Positions 1 through 8,776 of a stretch of DNA of 64,000 nt are shown in pieces (position 1 is the stretch's first letter; the number at the start of each line of letters is the position of its first letter). This DNA comes from Enterococcus_I eurekensis. GTDB lineage: Bacteria; Bacillota; Bacilli; Lactobacillales; Enterococcaceae. The notes under the pieces were generated by a model that was not told where the DNA came from, did not search any database, and was given only the letters and a program-made list of their open reading frames with translations. The translations under genes were made by a program, and so were the position numbers. The stretch is from the NCBI RefSeq assembly GCF_042654605.1, contig NZ_JBHSGT010000063.1:1-64000 (forward strand), given 5' to 3'.

Positions 1-149
1 TCTATAAAGAAACATTCTACACGTTTGTTGTTTGTTTTGCTTGCTTTGTTCAGTTTTCAAAGGTCTACATTGTTGCATGAAGCGACTTTTACAATCCTAC
101 TAAATTAATAGTGGTTTATCGAGCGCTACGATTACTCGTTTACTGCAAC
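1..149 (-). other. 5' leader of an rRNA operon running off the left edge
   Basis: Read on the minus strand, 48-62 gives the Firmicute pre-16S leader signature CTTTGAAAACTGAAC, followed by a C/A-rich stretch. It lies directly downstream of two strong promoters. The mature 16S gene should begin just outside the window on the left. No part of an rRNA gene is visible here. Short open frames in this segment are chance. Confidence 0.75.
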
Positions 150-155
150 TCACTT

Positions 156-327
156 ATAATAACAAATACCACCGTTATTTGTCAACAACTTTTTAAATAT
201 TTTTTATTTATTTTTCAACACTTTCAAAGTTATCTAAAAATAGATGTTTGTTATTTTATGTTTGGTTTTAATTTGTTACGTTCAAACCAACGTTGTCTAA
301 TTTACCACTTAGAACAACCTCTGTCAA
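156..327 (-). promoter_or_regulatory. Tandem rRNA operon promoters P1 and P2
   Basis: Minus-strand P1 has -35 TTGACA (322-327) and -10 TAAATT (299-304) with 17 bp between. P2 has -35 TTGACA (180-185) and -10 TATTAT (156-161) with 18 bp between. Two consecutive promoters about 140 bp apart in AT-rich DNA just before a pre-16S leader is the standard rrn arrangement in Firmicutes. They fire leftwards, away from mutL. Confidence 0.75.
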
Positions 328-406
328 CACTACTTTTAAAACTTTCTTAAAGAATTCGCTTTCTATTTTTTTCGTTCTATTTTTATTTTAGCCTTTATAT
401 AGTAGG

Positions 407-452
407 AAAAAACTAGAGTAGAAAATTGAACTTTTCAATCTTCTACTCTAGT
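407..452 (-). terminator. Rho-independent terminator of mutL
   Basis: The arms ACTAGAGTAGAA and TTCTACTCTAGT, continued inward by a TTGAA/TTCAA pairing, form a long hairpin just after the mutL stop. A T6 tract follows on the minus strand (407-412). Confidence 0.9.
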
Positions 453-458
453 CCCATA

Positions 459-2414
459 TTAATGCGAGTCTTGGATACGTTTAAACATTCTTTCCATTTC
501 TCGATTTGTAAATTGAATGAGCACTGGTCGACCATGAGGACAATTAAATGGGTTTTCGGTTTTAGCCAAGTCAGCAAGTAACACTCGGGCTTGTTGATCA
601 TTTAAATAATGATTGGCTTTAATCGATCGTTTACAACTCATCATAATGGCTGTTTCTTCTCGAAACTTAGCTAAATCAATTTGACCTGTCTCTAAAACAA
701 TTTCAATAATCTCACGAGTAATCTCTTCTTCTTTACCTGTTTCGTACCATGTTGGATGTTCACGAACGATAAAACTATTTGTTCCAAACGTTTCTAAATG
801 AATATCAACTTCCTCTAGGATCGCTTGTCGCTCGGTAATCTTTACCCATTCATCGTGCGGGTACTCTAGAACTATCGGCACTAACAAACTTTGAAGTGCA
901 TCGCCCATTTTTCCAATTTCTTTACGATAGTATTCATATTTTATCCGCTCTTGTGCCGCGTGTTGATCGATAATATAAAGTCCTTCATTACTTTGAGCAA
1001 AGAGATAGGTTCCATGCATTTGACCAAAATATTCTAATGCAGGAAAGCTTGATTTTATGACTTCTTCAGATGGGTTATTTTCAGTTTCTTCTATTATATA
1101 GGAAGAGTTATCCACAAAGTTATCAACTTGAGCAGAATCATTTGATTTTTCATTGGGTTCTTCAAACACTGTTGGTGGGGGTACTTCTTGATTATTCATT
1201 TCACCAATTGGAAGTTTTACACTTTTTCCACTTAAACTATCCACAGAGTTATCCACATTTATGACAGGTACTTCTTTTATAAAAAACTCACCCGTCATTG
1301 GATTAAATTGTAAATCGGTTTTAGGTGTACCCGCTTCTCGAAAATCCATTGCTAATTGCTCAGCTGGAATTTTTTTAGCGGGTGCCTTTTTAACAATTTC
1401 TTGATAGTTCACTTTCGGAATTAAGACTTCATCTTTTAACGCTTCTTGGATAGTCGATGAAATAAGTTGCGAAAGTTCTTTTTCTTTTGATAAACGAACT
1501 TCCTGTTTTGTGGGATGGACATTCACATCGACTAGTAATGGATCCATTTGAATTTCAATAATCGCAATTGGGAAACGTCCGACCATTAATTTGGAACGAT
1601 AGCCTTCAATAATCGCTCGATTCAATAAGAAATTTTTAATGTAGCGCCCATTAATAATAATTGATAAGTAATTCCGACTAGCACGTGTTACTTCAGGTAA
1701 AGAGAAGTAACCATGTATCTTGAAATCCAAATCTTGATTTTTAATCTCACGCATTTTTTTAGCTGTATCTACACCATAAATTCCGGCAATGCATTGTTTT
1801 AAATCACCATTACCAGGTGTCGTCAACATCCGATTTCCATCATGGACCAGTCGAAAAGCCACTTCTGGATGACTCAAGGCCAAGCGGTTAACAATATCTC
1901 CAGCGTTGGCTAGTTCTGTTTGGAGTGATTTGACATATTTTAAGCGTGCAGGTGTATTAAAAAACAAATTCTCGACGGTAATTTTTGTGCCTTTACGCAA
2001 TGAACTTGGACGTTCTTCGACTACTTTACCACCTTTTAATGATAAATAACTACCTTGGTCCTCGTTTTGGACCGCCGTCTCTAAGGTAATTTCAGAAACG
2101 GAAGCAATACTTGGTAGGGCCTCACCTCGAAACCCCAGTGTCCGAATCCGAAACAAATCATTGCGCGTATGGATTTTACTCGTTGCATGGCGCTTAAAAG
2201 CACTGCCTACATCGTCTTTGGCGATTCCTTCACCGTTATCAATAATTTGAATCTTTTTTAAACCCGCTTCTTCTAAAAGGATATCAATTTGCGTACTTCC
2301 GGCATCAATCGCATTTTCGACTAGCTCTTTAACGACGGAAGCGGGACGTTCCACAACTTCTCCGGCAGCAATCTGATTCGCTAAACTTTCTGATAGTTCT
2401 TGGATCCTTCCCAT
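459..2414 (-). CDS. mutL: DNA mismatch repair protein MutL
   Basis: MutL couples mismatch recognition by MutS to strand incision. The N-terminal GHKL ATPase motifs are visible (ELVENAIDAGS near residue 35, DNGEGI, GFRGEALPS). The C-terminal dimerisation domain carries the DQHAAQERIKYE metal-site motif of endonuclease-type MutL (about residue 485) and CPHGRP near the end. About 650 aa is normal. A TTG six bases upstream could also start it, but the AGAAAGAAGG ribosome site fits the ATG at 2414 better. It follows mutS by about 14 bases and is cotranscribed with it. The low-complexity linker (residues about 370-460) encodes several DnaA-box-like sequences. Confidence 0.97.
   Translation of the reverse strand: MGRIQELSESLANQIAAGEVVERPASVVKELVENAIDAGSTQIDILLEEAGLKKIQIIDNGEGIAKDDVGSAFKRHATSKIHTRNDLFRIRTLGFRGEALPSIASVSEITLETAVQNEDQGSYLSLKGGKVVEERPSSLRKGTKITVENLFFNTPARLKYVKSLQTELANAGDIVNRLALSHPEVAFRLVHDGNRMLTTPGNGDLKQCIAGIYGVDTAKKMREIKNQDLDFKIHGYFSLPEVTRASRNYLSIIINGRYIKNFLLNRAIIEGYRSKLMVGRFPIAIIEIQMDPLLVDVNVHPTKQEVRLSKEKELSQLISSTIQEALKDEVLIPKVNYQEIVKKAPAKKIPAEQLAMDFREAGTPKTDLQFNPMTGEFFIKEVPVINVDNSVDSLSGKSVKLPIGEMNNQEVPPPTVFEEPNEKSNDSAQVDNFVDNSSYIIEETENNPSEEVIKSSFPALEYFGQMHGTYLFAQSNEGLYIIDQHAAQERIKYEYYRKEIGKMGDALQSLLVPIVLEYPHDEWVKITERQAILEEVDIHLETFGTNSFIVREHPTWYETGKEEEITREIIEIVLETGQIDLAKFREETAIMMSCKRSIKANHYLNDQQARVLLADLAKTENPFNCPHGRPVLIQFTNREMERMFKRIQDSH
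1108..1257. other. DnaA-box-like cluster inside the mutL linker
   Basis: TTATCCACA occurs at 1108-1116 and 1249-1257, with CTATCCACA at 1237-1245 and a weaker TTATCAACT at 1120-1128. The first two match the DnaA consensus TTATNCACA exactly. They fall in the poorly conserved linker of MutL, where they encode repeated Val-Asp-Asn/Ser peptides, so a protein-level explanation is also possible. Confidence 0.4.
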
Positions 2415-2428
2415 AAGCAACCTTCTTT

Positions 2429-4975
2429 CTACTTAATTTTCTTTTGTAACTGATGCAAAGCATTGATCGCGTCCAAAGGCGTCATTTCTAAAACATTCAA
2501 AGCCTTCAACTCATCAATCACTTGTGTTTCGATTTCATTGCTTTCACTAAATAAGGACAATTGTTCAACAGGCGGTGTCGGTGTACTTAAGTGCTGGTGC
2601 CCATTTTCTAAATTCATCAAGATGTAATCCGCTCGTTCTAAAAGCTTTTTAGGAAGTCCTGCAATTTTCGCTACATGAATCCCGTAACTCTTATCTGCCG
2701 GACCCGCCATCATTTTATGTAAGAAGACAACTTCACCCTCTTGTTCAACGGCCCCTACATGAATGTTTTTTAAACGTGATAACTCTTCGTCTAAAACCGT
2801 CAACTCATGATAATGGGTTGAAAATAAGGTCTTAGCCTTCACCTCTTGATGAATGTATTCAATAATCCCTTGTGCCAGAGCCATCCCATCATAGGTTGCC
2901 GTCCCACGGCCTAATTCATCAAATAAAATTAAACTGTTTGGTGTCGCATGTTGCAACGCATGATTAGCTTCCATCATTTCAACCATAAAGGTACTTTGAC
3001 CAGCAATTAAATCATCGCTCGCTCCGATTCGGGTAAAGATCTGATCAAAAATTGGCATTTCAGCCGACTCTGCTGGAATAAAGCAGCCCATTTGTGCCAT
3101 GATGACTGTTAAAGCCAACTGACGCATGTAGGTACTTTTACCTGACATATTAGGACCGGTAATTAATAGAATCAATGTTTCAGCATCCATTTCAATCGAG
3201 TTTGGAATATATTCTTGATGACCTAATACTTTTTCAACTACAGGATGTCGACCCTCAGTAATCCTCAATGTTTGCTGTTGATTAAACTGTGGACGAATGT
3301 ATTGATATTTTTCACTGATGGTTGCAAAACTTTGCAAGACATCCACAGCACTCAATGCCTGCGCTAATGTTTGTAGCTTTTCGATACTTTGTTTCACTTC
3401 TTCACGAATCGCTAAAAAGAGTTGATATTCTAAATCCACTGATTTTTCTTCTGCTTCTAAAATCAATGTCTCGATTTCCTTCAACTCGGGACTGATGAAA
3501 CGCTCCGAATTTGCTAGTGTCTGCTTGCGTTCATAACGACCTTCCTCTAAAGCTCCCAAATTCGATTTGGTAATTTCGATATAATAACCAAACACTCGGT
3601 TAAAACCAATTTTTAAATTTTTAATGCCAGTTGCTTGGCGTTCTTTAGCTTCTAGTTCAGCTAACCATTTCTTACCGGAGTGCATCGCCTCACGGTATTG
3701 ATCGAGTTGCTGATTAAAGCCTGTTTTAATGATATTTCCTTCAGTAATCGCTAAAGGCGCATCCTCATGAATTCCCCGCTCAATTAACGAAACCAATTCT
3801 TCTAAAGGTGAAATGTGGACAAGTAAGTCACGCCATTGTCCTTCATCCAAACCTGATAAAATTTGACGAATAAAAGGAACTTGTTGCAACGAGGTTTTTA
3901 ATTGCAATAAATCACGACCGTTGACATTGCCAAAAGCCACCCGTCCCGCTAAACGCTCCAAGTCATAAACTTTCTTCAAGGTTTCTTGTAAATCGCCTCG
4001 TTCAAAGAAAGCATCCAATAAAGAAGCCACTTGATTTTGCCGCATTTCAATTTGACTCTGATGAATTAATGGACGATCGATCCATTGTTTTAACAAACGA
4101 CCGCCCATCGCCGTTTTCGTTTCATCTAGTAACCATAATAATGTTCCTTGCTTTTTACCCGTGCGAATCGATTGGGTTAGTTCTAAGTTAAATTTCGAAT
4201 AGTAGTCCAATTTTAAGAAATGATCGACTTGGTATTCCACCGCTTTTTGCAAATGATCCAAGCTGCGTTTTTGTGTCCGGCTTAAATAAGCCAGTAGTTT
4301 TAATGTTACAGGGGTCAACGTTTCACTTAAATCTTGCGTTAGGAAAGTAAATTCCGTGGATTCTTCTGACTCTTCTTGTACCGAGAAGATTAATCCTAAG
4401 CGTTTTTCGAGTAATTCGGTCGTTGTTTCTGGAACAGCACTCGTTAAAAGAACTTCCCGAGCTTTTAACACAGCCACCTCGTTTAGGACATCTTCCTCAT
4501 TTGCTAGGCTCGCTACTTTTAATTCTCCCGTTGTTAAATCGACATAAGCTAATTGGAAAGTTCGATCGCTAAAAGCCAAAGCCACCAAATAGTTGTTTTC
4601 TTTGGCCGATAATCCTCGCCCTTCCATAACAGTACCTGGTGTAACGAGTTGAACCACTTCACGCTTAACCATCCCTTTGGCTGTTTTTGGGTCTTCAACT
4701 TGCTCACAAATCGCTACTTTATAACCTTGTTGGACAAGCGTGTCAATATAACCACTCGCTGCATGATGAGGAACCCCACACATTGGAATCGGGTCATCGG
4801 CATTTTTGTTCCGGCTTGTTAATGTTAGCTCTAGTAGCTGCGACACTTCAATCGCATCTTCATAAAATAATTCATAAAAATCGCCAAGACGATAAAATAA
4901 AAACGCATCAGGATAAGAAGCTTTAATGCCAAAGTATTGTTCCATCATCGGTGTATGTTTAGTCTTTTGAGGCAT
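2429..4975 (-). CDS. mutS: DNA mismatch repair protein MutS
   Basis: MutS recognises base mismatches and small loops and recruits MutL. The mismatch-reading Phe-x-Glu motif sits in GDFYELF near the N-terminus. The ATPase domain has Walker A GPNMSGKST, Walker B LILFDELGRGT and the STHYHEL switch. Length (about 850 aa) is typical. Two adjacent ATG codons (4978 and 4975) follow a strong GGGGAGG site; the second has the better spacing. The start overlaps the end of the upstream ricA gene by 17 bases, and mutL follows closely, giving a ymdB-ricA-mutS-mutL transcription unit that resembles the Bacillus order. Confidence 0.97.
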   Translation of the reverse strand: MPQKTKHTPMMEQYFGIKASYPDAFLFYRLGDFYELFYEDAIEVSQLLELTLTSRNKNADDPIPMCGVPHHAASGYIDTLVQQGYKVAICEQVEDPKTAKGMVKREVVQLVTPGTVMEGRGLSAKENNYLVALAFSDRTFQLAYVDLTTGELKVASLANEEDVLNEVAVLKAREVLLTSAVPETTTELLEKRLGLIFSVQEESEESTEFTFLTQDLSETLTPVTLKLLAYLSRTQKRSLDHLQKAVEYQVDHFLKLDYYSKFNLELTQSIRTGKKQGTLLWLLDETKTAMGGRLLKQWIDRPLIHQSQIEMRQNQVASLLDAFFERGDLQETLKKVYDLERLAGRVAFGNVNGRDLLQLKTSLQQVPFIRQILSGLDEGQWRDLLVHISPLEELVSLIERGIHEDAPLAITEGNIIKTGFNQQLDQYREAMHSGKKWLAELEAKERQATGIKNLKIGFNRVFGYYIEITKSNLGALEEGRYERKQTLANSERFISPELKEIETLILEAEEKSVDLEYQLFLAIREEVKQSIEKLQTLAQALSAVDVLQSFATISEKYQYIRPQFNQQQTLRITEGRHPVVEKVLGHQEYIPNSIEMDAETLILLITGPNMSGKSTYMRQLALTVIMAQMGCFIPAESAEMPIFDQIFTRIGASDDLIAGQSTFMVEMMEANHALQHATPNSLILFDELGRGTATYDGMALAQGIIEYIHQEVKAKTLFSTHYHELTVLDEELSRLKNIHVGAVEQEGEVVFLHKMMAGPADKSYGIHVAKIAGLPKKLLERADYILMNLENGHQHLSTPTPPVEQLSLFSESNEIETQVIDELKALNVLEMTPLDAINALHQLQKKIK

Positions 4976-5345
4976 CATATTCCTCCCCTTCAATACGCTG
5001 ATTGACTTCTTTTTGAATCATCGTTGAAACATGTTGCAATAATTCATCGGCTTCCACTAAGCGTTCGCGATAATTTTCAACGAGCGGATGATTTTTATAA
5101 GCTTTGTTTAACGCATTGATTTCTGCAACTGATTGCTTTTCAGCTTCTGGTTTATCGTAATGCGCGTATGCAACTGCATCTTTTTGTGCGCGTTTAATTT
5201 TTTCTTCAAGTTCTTTTAAGCCCGCATGATTTTGTGCTTTACTTTGAACTTCTTTAAATGTTTGAACACTTTCATGCGTATTTAATAAGGCCAACATTTT
5301 TTCAACTTCTGCCTGTAAGGCTTGTTCTTCTTCTAGATACCCCAC
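4959..5345 (-). CDS. ricA: YlbF/YmcA-family protein RicA
   Basis: A 128-aa, mostly helical protein of the YlbF/YmcA family. In Bacillus subtilis RicA (YmcA) forms a complex with RicF and RicT that binds iron-sulfur clusters and promotes RNase Y-dependent mRNA maturation. Assignment rests on family resemblance and on its place between ymdB and mutS, where ymcA lies in Bacillus. A second family member, the YheA type, is at 58119-58466. The gene starts 12 bases after ymdB and its 3' end overlaps mutS. Confidence 0.82.
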   Translation of the reverse strand: MGYLEEEQALQAEVEKMLALLNTHESVQTFKEVQSKAQNHAGLKELEEKIKRAQKDAVAYAHYDKPEAEKQSVAEINALNKAYKNHPLVENYRERLVEADELLQHVSTMIQKEVNQRIEGEEYDASKD

Positions 5346-5357
5346 GACGGTTCCTCC

Positions 5358-6155
5358 TTACATCATAAACGGACGGTCTTCACTAATTTGAAACGCCTGA
5401 ATTTTTTTGGCTTTTCCGGTTTGATCATCGATATCAATCACACACGCGGATAATAGCGAACGACCACTTTCAACCACTTCAAAGCGACGTGGTAAAGCTG
5501 TAATAAATTTTTCGATAACTGCTTCTTTTTTCATACCTAAAACACCATCATACGGACCAGTCATTCCCACATCGGTTAAATAAGCCGTCCCTTTCGGTAA
5601 AATCCGCGCATCGTTGGTTTGAACGTGCGTATGTGTACCAACAACTGCCGAAACACGACCATCTAAATACCAACCCATCGCTTGTTTTTCGCTCGTTGCT
5701 TCGCCATGGAAATCGACAAAAATAAACGGTGTCCGTTCGCCGACTTGAGCTAAAATTTCATCCATTTTAGTAAAAGGATCATCCAAAGCCACCATGAACG
5801 TGCGCGCTTGTAAATTAATAACCGCTAGTTCTAATTGATTCACTTTCGTATAAACAACCCCAACACCAGGTACGCCATCTGGAAAATTGGCCGGACGCAC
5901 AAGTTTTTTTGCATCAGCAATAAACTCAAATAAATCACGATTATCCCAAGCATGGTTGCCTAGTGTAATGACATCGGCGCCGTCTTGTAAGAGGCCTTTA
6001 TAAATTTTTTCAGTGATACCGCGACCCGATGCCGCATTCTCACCATTAACGATCGTCACTTGTGGACGGTATTTCTTTTTTAATTGTGGTACATATTCTG
6101 AAATGGCTTGTCTTCCAATTGAGCCGACGACATCACCAATAAATAAAATTCTCAA
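5358..6155 (-). CDS. ymdB: YmdB-type metallophosphoesterase
   Basis: A 265-aa calcineurin-like phosphoesterase. B. subtilis YmdB hydrolyses 2',3'-cyclic nucleotides and influences biofilm and motility gene expression. Metal-ligand motifs are all present: GDVVG at the N-terminus, NGENAASGRG, GNHAWD, DFHGE and GTHTHVQT. Translation appears to start at a TTG (6155) preceded by AGAGGAAG. A TATAAT hexamer at 6194-6199 on the minus strand, without a good -35, is the likely promoter of the ymdB-ricA-mutS-mutL unit. Confidence 0.93.
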   Translation of the reverse strand: MRILFIGDVVGSIGRQAISEYVPQLKKKYRPQVTIVNGENAASGRGITEKIYKGLLQDGADVITLGNHAWDNRDLFEFIADAKKLVRPANFPDGVPGVGVVYTKVNQLELAVINLQARTFMVALDDPFTKMDEILAQVGERTPFIFVDFHGEATSEKQAMGWYLDGRVSAVVGTHTHVQTNDARILPKGTAYLTDVGMTGPYDGVLGMKKEAVIEKFITALPRRFEVVESGRSLLSACVIDIDDQTGKAKKIQAFQISEDRPFMM

Positions 6156-6261
6156 AAAACTTCCTCTTCTCTTCTCATTTTACATCTTTACCTATTATAT
6201 CGGTTTTATCTTAGAAAAAAAAGCTTCCTGAAATCCTTTTAAGATTTGACCTCTTATCGAT

Positions 6262-6303
6262 AAAAAAGATGCTCCCACTCGATTGGCTCAAGTCGAAACA
6301 TCT
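6262..6303 (-). terminator. Terminator downstream of mgsA
   Basis: On the minus strand a 16-bp hairpin with one mismatch (outer arms AGATG/CATCT at 6267-6271 and 6299-6303) is followed by T6. It closes the 6312-7535 transcription unit. Confidence 0.85.
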
Positions 6304-6311
6304 AACGGTTT

Positions 6312-6734
6312 TTAAATTGAAATCGGACGACGATCGCCTTCATGGACAACTTCACGAAAATCAGCAAAACCAGCATCTAAGCCACGCAATAAAATTTCAG
6401 CTGTACCAATATTGGTTGCTAAAGGAATTTCATAGACATCCGATAGACGAATTAAAGCCGTCACGTCTGGTTCGTGTGGTTGTGCCGCTAATGGATCACG
6501 TAAAAAAATCACCATGTCCATCTCGTCTTCAGAAATCATCGCGCCAATTTGTTGGTCGCCGCCTAACGGACCCGATTTAAAGCGATGAATCGGTAAACCT
6601 GTTGCATCGGCAATTCTGCCACCAGTTGTTCCAGTTGCAAATAGTTGATGCTTAGCTAAAATTGGACGGTAAGCCGTCACCAGTTTAACCATTAAATCTT
6701 TTTTTCGGTCATGAGCAATCAATGCAATTTTCAT
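6312..6734 (-). CDS. mgsA: Methylglyoxal synthase
   Basis: Converts dihydroxyacetone phosphate to methylglyoxal and phosphate, a bypass that relieves sugar-phosphate build-up. The 140-aa sequence has the family signatures ATGTTGG, SGPLGGDQQIGA (containing the catalytic Asp) and FLRDPLAAQPHEPD. Length is slightly short but complete. It follows the HAD phosphatase gene by 24 bases and ends at a strong terminator. Confidence 0.95.
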   Translation of the reverse strand: MKIALIAHDRKKDLMVKLVTAYRPILAKHQLFATGTTGGRIADATGLPIHRFKSGPLGGDQQIGAMISEDEMDMVIFLRDPLAAQPHEPDVTALIRLSDVYEIPLATNIGTAEILLRGLDAGFADFREVVHEGDRRPISI

Positions 6735-6758
6735 AAAGTCCTCCTCAAGTATCTATCA

Positions 6759-7535
6759 TTAAATTAATTTCAATTCTTGTAATGCATGCCAAATGCCATC
6801 TGAATTATTATCTTTCGTAACGAGGTCAGCATCTTGTTTAACAATTTCTAAGGCATTGCCCATCGCGACACCCATTCCAACTTCACGTAGCATTTCGCGA
6901 TCGTTTAAACCATCGCCAAAGCCAATAATATCTTCTCTAGAAATTTCAAGGCGATCCGCCATCGCTAAAATCGTTCTTGCTTTTGAGCCATTTTCCGGTA
7001 CGACATCGACACACTTTTCATGCCAACGAACAAAATTTAAACCAGGGTATTGCCCATCGAACATTGCATCAAAACTTTGATCATAATATGCTAATGCTTG
7101 GTAGACATCATCTTTCTCATTTAAGTATCCTAATTCTGAAGCATGCGAACCAAAAGAAGTCATCGCTTCTTCCATTTTTTCCATATCAAAACTACTTAAA
7201 CGTTTCGATGAATCGAGGTGAATTAAAGAAGTATCGATTTTCAATTCTTGGCAAAATTCAATCAATTGTTGCAAACTATCTGTCGCCAGCGTCTCTTTAA
7301 ACACTTGTTGATGATTTAAAAATGCCGCTGAACCATTGCATAAAATATAATTTTCAAAGTCAAGCTCACGAATAACCGTCTCCGCTAAATAACGGCTACG
7401 CCCCGTTGCCAACGTCACAAAGTGTCCGGCATCACGTAAGGTTTGTAAGGCCTCTATCGTACTGGCTAGTGGACGCTTGTTTGAATCTAGAATCGTTCCA
7501 TCAATATCAAAAGCTAATAATTTTCTACTTTCCAA
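6759..7535 (-). CDS. Cof-type HAD-IIB sugar-phosphate phosphatase
   Basis: A cytosolic HAD phosphatase of the Cof subfamily. Motif I is FDIDGTILD, motif II lies in ATGRSR and motif IV is GFGDGLNDREM. The large cap domain between them is typical. The frame is open 28 codons further upstream, but that extension is unlike the family; TTG at 7535, just before ESRKLLAFD, is the likely start. Substrate is unknown; members usually act on sugar or cofactor phosphates. It is probably cotranscribed with mgsA. Confidence 0.88.
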   Translation of the reverse strand: MESRKLLAFDIDGTILDSNKRPLASTIEALQTLRDAGHFVTLATGRSRYLAETVIRELDFENYILCNGSAAFLNHQQVFKETLATDSLQQLIEFCQELKIDTSLIHLDSSKRLSSFDMEKMEEAMTSFGSHASELGYLNEKDDVYQALAYYDQSFDAMFDGQYPGLNFVRWHEKCVDVVPENGSKARTILAMADRLEISREDIIGFGDGLNDREMLREVGMGVAMGNALEIVKQDADLVTKDNNSDGIWHALQELKLI

Positions 7536-7643
7536 GATATAAAACTCACTTTCTTTTCTCCTATTTTGTTCCCCTCTACTTAAACATAGAAACCATTCGA
7601 TTTCAATTTTTTTGAGCAATATACCAAAAAATTCACTCGTTCT

Positions 7644-8597
7644 TTAATCTTGTTCCCATTGTTGGTACATTTTTTCAACTAGTTCTACCGTCTGCAACGT
7701 TAGATCCGCCGTCATCACTGGACTTTCCGACAAACCTTTGGCTAAACAATTATTCACGTGATCAACTTCAAAAACAAACTCATTTTGATGAGGTAACTGT
7801 ATGTCCTCTTTGTCATTATCAGTCGTAATCGTCATCTCTTGTGCCCGCCAAAAATGCGGAATTTCGATTTTGCCTTTTTCGCCATAAATAACAAACTGGC
7901 TGTCTTCAGCAAATTCAATTGTGATAAAAAGATTCCCTTGTATCCCACCTTCAAATAAAATACTGACGTCGCATTGACTGTCCGATTCTCCCGGTGCCAT
8001 CACGGCTGTTCCTGAAACTTCACTAATTTTTGCACCCGTGACGTATTGCATGTATTCAATTGGGTAGCTTCCTGAGCCATACAACGCACCGCCTCCTGCT
8101 TCTAATGAGTGAAACCATGGAATTGTGCGACCGCTTTGAAAGGCCATAAAAGCTTTCATATATTTAACCGCGCCAATTTTACCAGAAGCGATTGTTTCTT
8201 TGACTTTTTGGGTAATCGGTAAAAAAACTGCTTTTTGTGCTTCCATAATAAAGCATTGATTGGCCTGTGCTAAAGCAAATAGTTCCTCACCCTCATCGAG
8301 CGTCAATGTGAAAGGTTTTTCTAGTAAAACATGTTTACCCGCTAGCAAAGCTTCTTTAGCTACCGGATAATGTCCACGATTGTAAGTAGCGATGTAAACC
8401 ACATCAATCGTCTCATCTGCAAACAATTCAGCATAACTGCCATACGCTTGAGGAATCGCTAATTCTTCCGCCATTTTTTGCGCTTTGTCTAATTCACGTG
8501 CAGCAATAGCCACAACTTGACCCTCAGCGCTTTCTTTAATACCTGTCACAAAACGAGGAACAATACTCGCCGTACTAACAATTCCATAATTAATCAT
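7644..8597 (-). CDS. Gfo/Idh/MocA-family NAD(P)-dependent oxidoreductase
   Basis: A dehydrogenase of unknown substrate, probably a sugar or polyol derivative. It has the N-terminal Rossmann fold (IVSTASI region) and the catalytic EKP motif in LLEKPFTL at about residue 95, followed by the C-terminal substrate domain. The frame extends upstream, but ATG at 8597 with a GGAGAG site and the start sequence MINYGIV fit the family. About 317 aa is normal length. A TGnTATAAT extended -10 lies at 8628-8636. Confidence 0.88.
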   Translation of the reverse strand: MINYGIVSTASIVPRFVTGIKESAEGQVVAIAARELDKAQKMAEELAIPQAYGSYAELFADETIDVVYIATYNRGHYPVAKEALLAGKHVLLEKPFTLTLDEGEELFALAQANQCFIMEAQKAVFLPITQKVKETIASGKIGAVKYMKAFMAFQSGRTIPWFHSLEAGGGALYGSGSYPIEYMQYVTGAKISEVSGTAVMAPGESDSQCDVSILFEGGIQGNLFITIEFAEDSQFVIYGEKGKIEIPHFWRAQEMTITTDNDKEDIQLPHQNEFVFEVDHVNNCLAKGLSESPVMTADLTLQTVELVEKMYQQWEQD

Positions 8598-8627
8598 TTC
8601 ATCTCTCCTCGAATCCTTATTAGTACG

Positions 8628-8636
8628 ATTATAACA
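8628..8636 (-). promoter_or_regulatory. Extended -10 promoter for the Gfo/Idh gene
   Basis: On the minus strand TGTTATAAT is a perfect extended -10 (TG at 8635-8636, TATAAT at 8628-8633), 31 bases before the chosen ATG. No good -35 is seen, as is common for TGn promoters. Confidence 0.5.
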
Positions 8637-8710
8637 CGTCAAAGTCGACCAAGGCACATCCAAAAAGAAAAGTAAAAAAAAGGAGCTAATCGATATTTTT
8701 CAACGATAAA

Positions 8711-8724
8711 TTAGTGTAAACTAA
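8711..8724. promoter_or_regulatory. Inverted repeat upstream of the MFS gene
   Basis: TTAGT-GTAA-ACTAA is a short perfect dyad about 50 bases before the MFS start, where a repressor operator would be expected. No adjacent regulator gene is present, so the assignment is tentative. Confidence 0.25.
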
Positions 8725-8776
8725 ACCTACTATCAATCAGAATCTGGCCCTGGACAATTTAACATTTGGAGGACTT

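Noticed and set aside
111..350. Open frame of 79 codons in front of mutL
   Set aside because: It runs antisense through the tandem rrn promoters and has no ribosome site; the composition is that of AT-rich promoter DNA.
6759..7619. N-terminal extension of the HAD phosphatase to 7619
   Set aside because: The added 28 residues are unlike the family and no ribosome site precedes 7619; TTG at 7535 fits better.
7644..8663. N-terminal extension of the Gfo/Idh protein to 8663
   Set aside because: The promoter -10 lies inside the extension, and ATG 8597 has a good ribosome site.
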